This document shows positions 14,426 to 22,184 of a stretch of 64,000 nt of DNA, piece after piece (the first letter of the stretch is position 1; each line of letters begins with the position of its first letter). Source of the stretch: a virus; IMG/VR virus record IMGVR_UViG_3300038701_001282, positions 1 through 64,000 of that record; one strand, 5' to 3'. A program made the translations under genes and the position numbers. The notes under the pieces were generated by a model that was not told the origin of the DNA, ran no database searches, and saw only the letters and a list, made by a program, of their open reading frames with translations.

Positions 14426-15700
14426 ATGAATAACTATATACTCACAGGTACTTATGCATTAAAAATGTATGTATACCCTCCAATATACACTGTAAGGAAC
14501 TCTAAAGACCTTGATATACTTAGTTCTGAGGAACCGGAAGTAGTAAGAGAGAAGGAGAGTACACTGGTAGAACAAGTGTCTTCTCTATTTAAAGATCTGG
14601 GAGTAAACCATTCAATAGAAAATTGTGATCCTACCAGAGTTGATGACAGTGTAATGAACACTATGCTTAAGTATTGTATTCCAGTGCTCTTCAAGGGGTT
14701 TTACCTTAACATACCATCAATATCAGCCCTATACACACTGAAATGTAGCCATTTGGGCTGGGACATTCACTGGGATAAAACTAAGTGGGATGTTCTTCAG
14801 TTGGGGCACTTATGTGATTTCAACCTTATAGATGAGCTATATGACGTATTAGTAACATACTGGAAGACAGTAAACGGCAGTAAGGATCACCTTAACTTAT
14901 CTAAACCTAAGAGTGAATTCTTTGATGATTTTGTAGAGACACAGTATGATCATGATTACCTACATGAATTAGTTGCATACCCTAATCCCCCAATGTACAC
15001 TAATTGCTTGAAAGATGGTGAAGAAGTGTTGATATCAAAAGCGAAATTTGATATACTGAGCCATGAATCCAAGGTGAGGATGTTCAGGGAAGAAATAGCA
15101 GTTATTGCAGCAGAGCGGTGGCTATTGAACCCAAAGTCAGATTTAACTATACTTCAGGCTTACAATGCAGCACTAAAGAAAACAATAGTCAGCCTCACTA
15201 AGAACTGGGCAACTGACTTTATAATTTGTAATCTAAAAGATTTCGTTATATTAGATATCCATTACTTTTTACACTTAATGCAAACTTTACAACCAGACAG
15301 GATGAATAAAATGACTAAAACACAAGAAAAACTATTATCTGACCTACAGGCCATCTTAGGGGAGGGTTTTCAAGACAGCATAGAGTCCCTTGATATGTTG
15401 GCAGTTGGTCTGGCCGATGACGACCTATATGAAATCAATGCAGGTTGGAACAGCAAAGCTTGCAATTGGGAGCACGACTACCGACAAAAGCTATTGGATT
15501 CTGGAGCTTACGAGCATACGGTACAAGAAGGAGGCGGAGAAGGTGGAACTGAGTATTGCTACGGAGTGTTTAAATTAAATGACACTCTCTACAAGGTAGA
15601 GTGGAGTTACTACTCTTACGATGGTTACTACACCGCAGGGGCATTCCGAGGCCTAACTGAAGTTAAACCAAAACAGAAAACTATTACTGTGTATGAATAA
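14426..15700 (+). CDS. Nucleotidyltransferase-like protein with C-terminal accessory domain
   Basis: The N terminus reads ILTGTYALKMYV then RNSKDLDIL; a GT/GS loop followed by DxD (D28, D30) is the metal-binding arrangement of minimal nucleotidyltransferases of the pol-beta fold. The middle of the protein is helical. The last ~60 residues, beginning EGGGEGGTEYCYGVFKL, form a separate domain that is repeated in the next locus (15822-16046), where it is the whole product. An internal M-N-K-M near residue 294 may mark a fusion of two ancestral genes. Substrate unknown; a third acidic residue of the active site is not obvious. Confidence 0.6.
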   Translation: MNNYILTGTYALKMYVYPPIYTVRNSKDLDILSSEEPEVVREKESTLVEQVSSLFKDLGVNHSIENCDPTRVDDSVMNTMLKYCIPVLFKGFYLNIPSISALYTLKCSHLGWDIHWDKTKWDVLQLGHLCDFNLIDELYDVLVTYWKTVNGSKDHLNLSKPKSEFFDDFVETQYDHDYLHELVAYPNPPMYTNCLKDGEEVLISKAKFDILSHESKVRMFREEIAVIAAERWLLNPKSDLTILQAYNAALKKTIVSLTKNWATDFIICNLKDFVILDIHYFLHLMQTLQPDRMNKMTKTQEKLLSDLQAILGEGFQDSIESLDMLAVGLADDDLYEINAGWNSKACNWEHDYRQKLLDSGAYEHTVQEGGGEGGTEYCYGVFKLNDTLYKVEWSYYSYDGYYTAGAFRGLTEVKPKQKTITVYE

Positions 15701-15712
15701 TAGGACGGTAAC

Positions 15713-15829
15713 ATGAATAATTCACAAAAGAAGTTTGAAGAGCTTATGACTGGGATTGTAGGTGGGTACAGTTACCAATTAATAAAAGATCATGTTGGGC
15801 TGGATCAACTAAGCGCAGGTCTTGAGTGA
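15713..15829 (+). CDS. N-terminal piece of a frameshifted paralog, 38 aa
   Basis: This short frame (MNNSQKKFEELMTGIVGG...LDQLSAGLE) aligns with the segment of the 424-residue protein just upstream that reads KTQEKLLSDLQAILGEG...LDMLAVGLAD. It stops at TGA 15827, while the homologous C-terminal domain continues in the +1 frame from 15822. The pair is therefore either a decayed duplicate or a product joined by +1 frameshifting at CTT-GAG. The ribosome site is weak. Confidence 0.45.
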   Translation: MNNSQKKFEELMTGIVGGYSYQLIKDHVGLDQLSAGLE

Positions 15830-16046
15830 TCTGGAACAGCACTACACACATTTGGAGTCAGACGGTGGAGGAGAGGGCGGAGCTGAAGATTGTTATGGAG
15901 TATTCCAACTTAAAGATACAATTTTTCGGGTTGAGTGGAAGTATTATTCACATCATGGAACTTACGCAGATTGTTCATATTCTTCGTTAGCAATTGTAGT
16001 GCCTAAGCAAGTTACTGTGACTCAGTACGTAGTTAAATGGAAGTAG
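15822..16046 (+). CDS. C-terminal domain paralog (EGGGEGG...YGVF...VEW), 74 aa
   Basis: Read from TTG 15822, the protein matches the last ~60 residues of the preceding gene: DGGGEGGAEDCYGVFQLKD, then FRVEWKYYSHHGTY and a closing VPKQVTVTQY. The TTG has only a weak site two bases upstream, so independent translation is doubtful; it may depend on coupling or frameshift from 15713-15829. The next feature is a strong terminator, so this ends an operon. Confidence 0.5.
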   Translation: MSDLEQHYTHLESDGGGEGGAEDCYGVFQLKDTIFRVEWKYYSHHGTYADCSYSSLAIVVPKQVTVTQYVVKWK

Positions 16047-16055
16047 ATTTATAAT

Positions 16056-16077
16056 GGGGGCGAAAGCCCCTCCTTTT
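16056..16077 (+). terminator. Rho-independent terminator
   Basis: GGGGC (16056-16060, plus C16061) pairs with GCCCC across a GAAA tetraloop, followed by TCCTTTT. It closes the rightward operon that begins near 9255 and directly precedes the tRNA-like locus. Confidence 0.75.
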
Positions 16078-16265
16078 CTGAGGTAGCTTAATGGTCATTA
16101 TACTACTTTTTTAGCTAACTGGTAGTATAATGAAGTGAGGAGGTGTATTTAGAGTCGGAAGCTTGGTAGCTCCCTGCCTAAGACCAATAAAATACACTAT
16201 CTATTCACTAGAGCGCTGGACGGTTAATCCAGAAGATGTAGGTTCGAATCCTGCCCTCAGCTCCA
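16077..16265 (+). tRNA. tRNA-Asn-like locus (GTT) interrupted in the D loop
   Basis: The outer parts fold as a tRNA: CTGAGG (16078-16083) pairs with CCTCAG (16255-16260), D stem GCTT/GAGC, anticodon stem CTGGA/TCCAG with loop CGGTTAA (anticodon GTT), T arm GTAGG-TTCGAAT-CCTGC, and an encoded CCA at 16263-16265. Between AATGGT in the D loop (ends 16095) and AGAGC (from 16210) there are about 115 extra bases. These contain a perfect 12-base inverted repeat (16095-16106/16122-16133) and an 8-base one (16143-16150/16190-16197). Position 33 is G instead of U and the first acceptor pair mismatches, so this may be a decayed tRNA or an unusual spliced or structured RNA. Confidence 0.45.
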
Positions 16266-16279
16266 AACCTTTTAATTCT

Positions 16280-16398
16280 AAAGCACTTTTTCATGTTTTG
16301 AGCTATAAATTTCAGCTTTCAAACAGAAAATTAATTTTCGAATATAATATCAAAAAGCTTGATATCAAAAGCACTTTTTCATATTCTGAGTTGTAAAT
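16280..16398 (+). repeat. Imperfect direct repeats flanking an inverted repeat; intergenic control region
   Basis: Copies at 16280-16310 and 16368-16398 share AAAGCACTTTTTCAT and then TGAG-TATAAAT with a few changes. Between them lies a perfect inverted repeat ATATCAA-N5-TTGATAT (16347-16365). The gene-free stretch 16266-16576 is otherwise very AT-rich and leads into the rightward small-gene cluster. It looks like a regulatory region, but I see no consensus promoter. Confidence 0.5.
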
Positions 16399-16576
16399 GT
16401 ATATTTACTGTCAGAAATATTCTCCCTAAGTCATATCCAAACACCCTCCAAATTGCATAAACATGCACCATCATTCATTCTATTCATAAAATTATTCAAT
16501 AAATATTCATTTTGATTTTTGTCTTTTATTTGTGTTAATGTTTAAAACATCAAGCAACAAACAAAAAGGTTTATTA

Positions 16577-16864
16577 ATGTTTAGTTTTCTATTTAATGAC
16601 GGAAAGAAAGAGACAGCACAGTTCGAACACACATACGACGAATTGCAGCAACACATAAGCAGATTTAGGCAGGCAATAGTTGATCATGGCCTAGATTATT
16701 ACGACATACACGAAATACTATACAATTTTCAGCGTATACAAGATATGCACCCAGAACTAACAAAAATACTTGAAAAAACTATTGACTTACCGAATAACTT
16801 AGTACTAGAATATAAGCCATCAGCTAACAGCTTACCTTATTATGCTGTTAATGAGAAAAAATAA
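16577..16864 (+). CDS. Hypothetical protein, 95 aa
   Basis: ATG 16577 is preferred to an ATG at 16532 because AAAAGG stands at good spacing. The protein is helical and rich in tyrosine and histidine (FEHTYDELQQHISRFRQAIVDH). No family is recognised. It is the first gene of the rightward 16.5-20.8 kb cluster. Confidence 0.6.
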   Translation: MFSFLFNDGKKETAQFEHTYDELQQHISRFRQAIVDHGLDYYDIHEILYNFQRIQDMHPELTKILEKTIDLPNNLVLEYKPSANSLPYYAVNEKK

Positions 16865-16893
16865 ATAATACTTACTATATAAGGCGGCATACT

Positions 16894-17529
16894 GTGAAAT
16901 ATAAAATTAATGTTATTGAATCTCTTTATGATGTAAAAGTTGAAAGCTTAGATTGTTTAAATGACACACAAAAACAACAACTTGCAGAAAAACTTATTAA
17001 CGCTTTTCCAGTTACTTTGAATAACCAAGTTGTAGAATATATTCTACAAAAATCAGGGGAAGACGATGATGCACCTTTCTCTTATGATGATATAACCAAT
17101 AACACGCCTTACGCTAATATCGAAATAACTAAAATAGATGGTTTCAAGTATTGGGTAGAATTAGACCAAAACGAAGCCAGCGAAAAACTTGAATTCTTTG
17201 AATACTTAAGAAATAAATCTCAAGAAGTACTTGATAACGTAGAATATGAAGATGGTGATAATTATACGTTAATAGAAAAGTGGGAAAAGATAGTGCACAA
17301 TCTAGACGTTACTTGTGGTAATTTAGAACATGCAGATTTTGAAAACTACCCTGAGATATATCAATGGTTTTCGTGTAGTGATTATTTAATCTACAAGTTA
17401 GAAGAATATGGCGAATGCACCCTTGACGGTGAATACTGGGGGCGCACATGTTGTGGACAATCAATTACACTTGATAGAGTTATTCAAAAAATAGCTTTTG
17501 ACTACTTCAAAGAAGAAATAAGAGGTTAA
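16894..17529 (+). CDS. Hypothetical protein, 211 aa
   Basis: The gene starts with GTG, preceded by the AAGGCGGCA leader shared with three other genes in this cluster. It is acidic and rich in tyrosine and tryptophan, with a CTLDGEYWGRTCCGQS segment near the C terminus. No domain is recognised. Confidence 0.65.
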   Translation: MKYKINVIESLYDVKVESLDCLNDTQKQQLAEKLINAFPVTLNNQVVEYILQKSGEDDDAPFSYDDITNNTPYANIEITKIDGFKYWVELDQNEASEKLEFFEYLRNKSQEVLDNVEYEDGDNYTLIEKWEKIVHNLDVTCGNLEHADFENYPEIYQWFSCSDYLIYKLEEYGECTLDGEYWGRTCCGQSITLDRVIQKIAFDYFKEEIRG

Positions 17530-17542
17530 TTAAAAATAACCC

Positions 17543-17570
17543 TTGCAATCTAAAATTATGTCGCTATACT
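17543..17570 (+). promoter_or_regulatory. Rightward promoter TTGCAA-N16-TATACT
   Basis: TTGCAA at 17543-17548 and TATACT at 17565-17570 are 16 bases apart. The arrangement, including CC before the -35 and an AAGGCGGCA leader before the start codon, is repeated at 18461-18488. It should drive the small membrane protein gene at 17611 and those after it. Confidence 0.65.
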
Positions 17571-17610
17571 ATATATAACAGCTTACGAAATATAACAAAG
17601 GCGGCATAAA

Positions 17611-17733
17611 ATGAAAAAATTAGTTATTCTTTTATTGACAATTACAGCTCTAGTGTATATGATTACCAATAATGAAACACGAGTTACACAAGGCTTGATT
17701 AAACAACATCATGAGAAACTTGCTAACATTTAA
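17611..17733 (+). CDS. Single-span membrane peptide, 40 aa
   Basis: MKKLVILLLTITALVYMITNN is an uncleaved signal-anchor followed by a ~20-residue polar tail. AAAGGCGGCA precedes the ATG. Its place directly after a promoter argues that it is expressed; function unknown. Confidence 0.6.
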   Translation: MKKLVILLLTITALVYMITNNETRVTQGLIKQHHEKLANI

Positions 17734-17760
17734 CTAACATGTAAATAAGGGCATAAGACA

Positions 17761-17991
17761 ATGAAAGATTTCGCATTTAACACTACTAACAAACCAATGG
17801 CTACACAAGACAATACAAAGCTTTGTAATCGATTTTCTCTGTACCCTGAACCTACCTACCAGGAACGTATTGAAAGCCTTAGAATGTGGCTCTTAGGAGG
17901 TTTTACAGCTATCCCTGTAGCCATTGCTATCTTATATGGTCTTAGCTACTCACAAAGTAAGACTTTACAAATTATGCTAACTTTGATTTAA
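17761..17991 (+). CDS. Small membrane protein, 76 aa
   Basis: A polar 40-residue N terminus precedes one hydrophobic span (WLLGGFTAIPVAIAILYGL), followed by a short hydrophobic end. AAGGGC lies upstream. Function unknown. Confidence 0.6.
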   Translation: MKDFAFNTTNKPMATQDNTKLCNRFSLYPEPTYQERIESLRMWLLGGFTAIPVAIAILYGLSYSQSKTLQIMLTLI

Positions 17992-18035
17992 TAGTAACAA
18001 TTTAATACTAAACATTAACTTAAGGATTAAATATT

Positions 18036-18287
18036 ATGCAAAATTCACCAGCTATGACACTTTCACAAATTGGGCCATATACACATACAACAACTAACAA
18101 GACTAACCCTCAAAAGTTATTCTTTGTGCCAAGTGGTGCCAATGTTACACAATATCGTAAAGATCGTAAGACTAAATACACTAAAAATGTGAAATTCTCA
18201 AACAACACTAACACTCACGCCTTAGTTATGCTAGAAAGTGGTCAAGTGTGCAAGATGAACACAAAGAACATTAAGAAGATTAAATAG
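18036..18287 (+). CDS. Hypothetical basic protein, 83 aa
   Basis: Rich in Thr, Asn and Lys (HTTTNKTNPQKLFFVPSGANV; ends in KNIKKIK). It may be a small beta-rich nucleic-acid-binding protein, but no family is recognised. AAGGA precedes the start; a terminator follows 130 bases later. Confidence 0.6.
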   Translation: MQNSPAMTLSQIGPYTHTTTNKTNPQKLFFVPSGANVTQYRKDRKTKYTKNVKFSNNTNTHALVMLESGQVCKMNTKNIKKIK

Positions 18288-18417
18288 TAATTTAGATTAA
18301 ATAATAGTATTGCGACAGTATGCCCCTATAACCTTGGTTTATAGTTATCTTTAACACTTAAATTAACTAAAGATTAAAGAGCTTTCCATTCATAGCTATT
18401 CTCCATGGTTATCTTAT

Positions 18418-18449
18418 GCTCCTTTGCTCAGTGCTTAGGGGCTTTTTTT
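18418..18449 (+). terminator. Rho-independent terminator
   Basis: GCTCC (18418-18422) pairs with GGGGC (18438-18442) across a 15-base loop and is followed by seven T. It ends the transcript from the 17543 promoter. The stretch 18288-18417 has no gene that I can support. Confidence 0.6.
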
Positions 18450-18460
18450 GTATATACCCC

Positions 18461-18488
18461 TTGCATTTCTCCCAGATAGCCGTATACT
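18461..18488 (+). promoter_or_regulatory. Rightward promoter TTGCAT-N16-TATACT
   Basis: TTGCAT (18461-18466) and TATACT (18483-18488) with 16-base spacing lie just after the terminator and 37 bases before ATG 18525. It repeats the layout of the promoter at 17543-17570, including a GGGCGGCA leader. Confidence 0.65.
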
Positions 18489-18524
18489 GTAACCATACAG
18501 ACAACAACACAAGGGCGGCAGATC

Positions 18525-18884
18525 ATGATTTTTCCAAACTGGCAACAAGTAGAAGTATGTGAAAGAGACGGTTATAAAATATATCTGAATTTCTTAGTAG
18601 AGCATCAAGATCCTTTCCTACATTTTGTGAAAGATTGCGGTTGGTCAAAAGACCAATACCAAGAGATTGACGGTTTTTATTGGTTTTGTGCTGAAGTAGA
18701 GGCCGTGAAATCAGGCTATACTGTAGGTTATGCACATCTGGGAGTATGTTGCTATGCTTCCAAGGAGGGCGTGATAGGGAGTAGTTTGGATACCATGCTA
18801 AACGGGCACATGGAACAATTAATTATTGAAGCAATAGAAGATTGTGATAAAGTAGCTGAATCAGACTTTAACCCTATTTATTAA
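18525..18884 (+). CDS. Hypothetical protein, 119 aa
   Basis: An aromatic- and cysteine-containing soluble protein (FHFVKDCGWSKDQY; HLGVCCYASKEGV). It is the first gene after the promoter at 18461-18488. No family recognised. Confidence 0.65.
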   Translation: MIFPNWQQVEVCERDGYKIYLNFLVEHQDPFLHFVKDCGWSKDQYQEIDGFYWFCAEVEAVKSGYTVGYAHLGVCCYASKEGVIGSSLDTMLNGHMEQLIIEAIEDCDKVAESDFNPIY

Positions 18885-18895
18885 GAGGCGGTACA

Positions 18896-19282
18896 ATGAG
18901 CACTTACAAAAACATTGAAAGATTATATAATGTAGTTTATAAATCAATCGCTAGGATTGACAGTAATCTAAGCTACCCTAGAACCTTAGAAGCTATTAAC
19001 CGCCTATGCGATGCAATCAATACATATTACGATAACGAAGAAAACCAAGACGAATGTATTTGGTATATAGGTGAGTCTAACGAGTTTAGCCTAGATTCTC
19101 TTATAGTTGGGGCTTATTGGTTCACTAGTGATTATCAAGCATTCGATAGGGCACCAAACCAAGAAGCTATAACACAAGGGCAACTATCTACAGTATTCAG
19201 CCCTAATTGCTCTGGTTTGGAGGAAGATAGCGGGGAAAGAGACGTATACGATTTTTTAGAGGCAAAGCGCAATGAAAGTTAA
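18896..19282 (+). CDS. Hypothetical protein, 128 aa
   Basis: Starts after AAGAGGCGGTACA, a form of the cluster's shared leader. Acidic, with WYIGESNEFSLDSLIVGAYW in the middle. No recognised domain. Confidence 0.65.
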   Translation: MSTYKNIERLYNVVYKSIARIDSNLSYPRTLEAINRLCDAINTYYDNEENQDECIWYIGESNEFSLDSLIVGAYWFTSDYQAFDRAPNQEAITQGQLSTVFSPNCSGLEEDSGERDVYDFLEAKRNES

Positions 19283-19361
19283 CTTTTTAACAGCTAATGA
19301 TAATGAACTACACTTTAAAATAGATGATCAAAAGGTGTACAATGAACAAAGCCCAAGCTAA
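19272..19361 (+). CDS. Possible short peptide, 29 aa
   Basis: A 29-codon frame with GAGGC about ten bases upstream bridges the stop of one gene and the start of the next, overlapping both. It could be a real peptide or only a coupling frame. Confidence 0.3.
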   Translation: MKVNFLTANDNELHFKIDDQKVYNEQSPS

Positions 19362-19647
19362 TTACTACATGAAGAAAAAAGCCCCTTTAATATGTAAGCC
19401 TTTTCTAGATTCTGTTAACATTCATACTTTAATTAATAGTAAAGTACCAAAAGAAAAACGAACCTTAGAAAAGGAAAAGATGAAAGCCAGTAACACTTTA
19501 AACCTCATTAAGATTAGACTAAAACTAGGCTATACAGCGAGACAAGCTATAAATCAAGATATGAATTCAACGCCTAGCGACAGAAGGCGGGAAGCTAGGG
19601 CTAAGAAATGGATTAAAAGGCTAAACAGAGAGGCAAAAACACAATGA
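19342..19647 (+). CDS. Hypothetical basic protein, 101 aa
   Basis: ATG 19342 has AAAAGG upstream, whereas an ATG at 19324 has none. The protein is strongly basic (KKKAPLICKPF; RRREARAKKWIKRLNREAK) with a helical middle that resembles a short DNA-binding helix pair (RLKLGYTARQAI). Nucleic-acid binding is plausible, not shown. Confidence 0.6.
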   Translation: MNKAQANYYMKKKAPLICKPFLDSVNIHTLINSKVPKEKRTLEKEKMKASNTLNLIKIRLKLGYTARQAINQDMNSTPSDRRREARAKKWIKRLNREAKTQ

Positions 19648-19883
19648 AGTACAAAACCAAAGTAGTTACATTCGATAATGTAGAGCATGATTGTGTAAGG
19701 GATGCCATAGACCACCTAAAGCGTAGAGAAAGCGCTTTTATGGCTCAGTTTGAACACAGATTAAACATGAAAAAATCTAATGAGGTAAGGGAGGTGATAG
19801 ATTCTAATTTACAATACTTCGTAGAATTAGATAAGATTAGGAAAGACATTAAAGACTATCCCACACATGACGAGGAAGGTTAA
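19644..19883 (+). CDS. Hypothetical helical protein, 79 aa
   Basis: ATGA-coupled to the basic gene before it. Mostly charged helix (IDHLKRRESAFMAQFEHRL). Function unknown. Confidence 0.6.
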   Translation: MKYKTKVVTFDNVEHDCVRDAIDHLKRRESAFMAQFEHRLNMKKSNEVREVIDSNLQYFVELDKIRKDIKDYPTHDEEG

Positions 19884-19886
19884 ACA

Positions 19887-20117
19887 GTGAATACCAAAAC
19901 ACTTAAAGCCATAGGTTGGTTTCATCCATATGAAAACACTTACACTCTAGAAGATGGTGGTAACATCATTAATGCTAAACCATCAGGGCATAGTATTTCA
20001 GATGCTGTTAGAGTAGCCCAGGAGCTAGGCTATACACATGTATTAGTAGATAATTGTTATAAGAAGCCTTATACAATACAAGTGGGAATCCAAGAGGAAC
20101 TATATGACAATGGATAA
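19887..20117 (+). CDS. Hypothetical protein, 76 aa
   Basis: Starts with GTG after GAGGAAGG. It reads as a small alpha/beta protein (IGWFHPYENTYTLEDGG; VRVAQELGYTHVLVDNC). No family recognised. Confidence 0.55.
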   Translation: MNTKTLKAIGWFHPYENTYTLEDGGNIINAKPSGHSISDAVRVAQELGYTHVLVDNCYKKPYTIQVGIQEELYDNG

Positions 20118-20310
20118 ACTAACACACGAAGACACTTTATTGTGCTCTTTATCGATAACTATCATACTTTCAGTATCTGGTCAAATAATGATCGGTTATA
20201 TACATTTACTGTTTTCTATGAGTGCTTTAATACTGTATACCAGTTTTATCGAATTCTTATGCACACATAAGGAACCTAACATTGAAGATATAGAAGAGGA
20301 GCATTATTAG
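20104..20310 (+). CDS. Small membrane protein, 68 aa
   Basis: Two hydrophobic segments (LLCSLSITIILSVSGQIMIG; HLLFSMSALILYTSFIEFL) form a helical hairpin with acidic C terminus. Overlaps the previous gene by 14 bases. Function unknown. Confidence 0.6.
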   Translation: MTMDKLTHEDTLLCSLSITIILSVSGQIMIGYIHLLFSMSALILYTSFIEFLCTHKEPNIEDIEEEHY

Positions 20311-20312
20311 CA

Positions 20313-20501
20313 ATGTGGCCTTTTAAACGATGCAACCATGATTGGAAAGTAATAAATGAGGTAAAAGAAAAGTCTTTTATAGAGAGGACTAATCCAACTA
20401 GGGTAAGGCATATGCATTATGAGTATACCCAAGGTACACATATTCTCACTTGTACTTGTACGAAGTGCGGTAAATTCAAACAAACGGTTAATAAGTATTA
20501 A
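20313..20501 (+). CDS. Small zinc-ribbon-like protein, 62 aa
   Basis: CNHDW near the N terminus and CTCTKCGKFKQT near the C terminus form a zinc-ribbon pattern common among short phage proteins. The middle holds HMHYEY. Nucleic-acid or protein binding is possible; target unknown. Confidence 0.6.
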   Translation: MWPFKRCNHDWKVINEVKEKSFIERTNPTRVRHMHYEYTQGTHILTCTCTKCGKFKQTVNKY

Positions 20502-20510
20502 GGGACAAAT

Positions 20511-20804
20511 ATGGCTATCAATATAATTGAATATTGGGAAGTGCAAGCTTGTTATGATAAGGCTATAGAAACTATAGCTTATTTTGATAACGAGCAAGCA
20601 GCTAAAGCTTTAGCTAATAAGAGTGTATATAACTCATACACACATAAAAAAGTAATAACAGTCAGCGGCGAAAAGGAAATATCTGAGGCTGCTAAAAGAG
20701 AACGAGTTCTAAAAGCTATAGAAGGTATGGCAGGATCAGACAAACAAGCCTTGTATGAGTACTTAAAGGAAGAATACACTAGCAATGCAACTCAGATACG
20801 CTGA
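20511..20804 (+). CDS. Hypothetical protein, 97 aa; last rightward gene before hairpin region
   Basis: The N-terminal half is an alpha/beta segment (IIEYWEVQACYDKAIETIAYF) and the C-terminal half charged helix. Stop at 20804 is followed by a terminator hairpin at 20874. No family recognised. Confidence 0.6.
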   Translation: MAINIIEYWEVQACYDKAIETIAYFDNEQAAKALANKSVYNSYTHKKVITVSGEKEISEAAKRERVLKAIEGMAGSDKQALYEYLKEEYTSNATQIR

Positions 20805-20873
20805 GGCTTAACAGACGAATCCACACCTGATGTTCTACCCTTTACCTATACCAACCTACCACCTATATGCTAA

Positions 20874-20891
20874 AAGCCCCTCACGGGGCTT
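20874..20891. terminator. Terminator-like hairpin
   Basis: AAGCCCC-TCAC-GGGGCTT is a perfect 7-base stem with a tetraloop just after the last rightward gene. It lacks a long T run, so strength is uncertain. It is also the first of the hairpin series described next. Confidence 0.6.
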
Positions 20892-22147
20892 AGAATGCGT
20901 TCTAGTGCTATGCACTAAATATCCCCTTTATATTCCCTAGAATATAGTATTACTTTTATTACTACTAATTATGGTGGTATTAGACTTACATTGTATTAAG
21001 ACTCTGTATGTAATACATACAATAGCATTAGTTTATGTACTACGTACATATGATAGCTATTTATGATGAGTAATTATATCTTGATGGGTGCTATAATTGG
21101 TAAATTATGTTTAAGAGATGTATAATACTTGGTGTATTGTGTTTAGCACATTTCCCTTGCGTATGCAAGAAATCTTTCAATAATTCTTAGAATAATTACA
21201 TTATTCATCTAATCCTTCTTATTTCTTACAGAAATATACTAATCTAACCTAATATAAGCCCTTCTCAGAGCATTAATAATTATCTATGCCAATGCATAGG
21301 GTATAGCTATACCTACGCTTAGAGCGTATTACAGAGCTTAGGCATTGTGGTTACACAATAGAAGGGTGGCTATAAGATGAGATTAATATTAGGTAGGATT
21401 GGCTTACTTATTGCTTAGCAATATAAATAGGATAAGAAACATACAGATAACGCAGTTGTACTGCGCATAATATCCATTATGTTAAATAGGTGATTTTTAA
21501 GTTATATACACTATGTTTCATAGTAGAAAATACTCTTAAAATACAGTGATATTTTATAATTATAGCTTGCTTTTGAGGTGTAGGTGTGGTAGTGCTAAGC
21601 ACCAATCTTGTAAATTTATTGAATCCTTCAAAATATAACCAACACACCATAGATTATTATTTCATGTCTAGAGACATAGATAGTGCTCTTAACTATAAGT
21701 CTAATACATACCAATATTGATATTTTTCAGATGTAATATTATCGATAGATCGATAAAAGTGAGTTCAAAATTTTAAATTTTAGTATTAGAGTATGTCCTC
21801 GGACAGAGGACTAAAGGTAGGAATGATATATTGTATCAATAACAGGTATATTTTAGTATTAGAACTAAAGTTCTAGTATACTCATACTAATATCTTAGAT
21901 ATTTTAGGATAGTACTACAAAAGATAGGTAATTCTCTGGGAATACAGCAAAATCAATATCTGGAGAGGAGCGTAGCGAGGATTTAGATATTGGGGCGCTG
22001 TTGGTAAAGGGTGGTATTATCGTTATAAACGATATTTTATCTGTTATTTGGTTGTTTATTGTTGTTTCTTAAGTATTAGATTTGAGGTGAGGTGGTACTT
22101 TAGTATTATGTAGGGCAGGGAACACCCCTGTACAGCTCTCTCAGGGG
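20891..22147. other. Gene-free convergent region packed with ~28 short perfect hairpins
   Basis: No gene is supported between 20805 and 22184. Perfect stems of 5-8 bases with mostly 2-4 base loops occur at 20891-20904, 20903-20917, 20929-20946, 21005-21021, 21034-21050, 21156-21169, 21220-21236, 21284-21299, 21300-21313, 21314-21328, 21344-21359, 21409-21423, 21451-21465, 21510-21524, 21619-21631, 21664-21677, 21739-21756, 21767-21781, 21795-21811, 21860-21875, 21874-21889, 21889-21903 and 22018-22034, plus looser ones at 21072-21098, 21538-21555, 21592-21602, 21824-21838 and 22125-22147. Stem sequences differ from one another, while loops often begin with T (TAT, TAC, TAG, TTA). The region lies where rightward and leftward transcription meet. 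Confidence 0.7.
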
Positions 22148-22184
22148 CTTTATGTTGAAATAGGTAGGTTAGGTAGGGTTAGTA

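Noticed and set aside
16096-16209. Group I intron within the tRNA-like locus
   Set aside because: The insert is only ~115 bases and I see no P, Q, R, S core; group I introns in tRNAs lie in the anticodon loop.
16163-16396. 76-codon rightward reading frame
   Set aside because: It lies across the 3' half of the tRNA-like locus and AT-rich control DNA, has no ribosome site, and its product is not protein-like.
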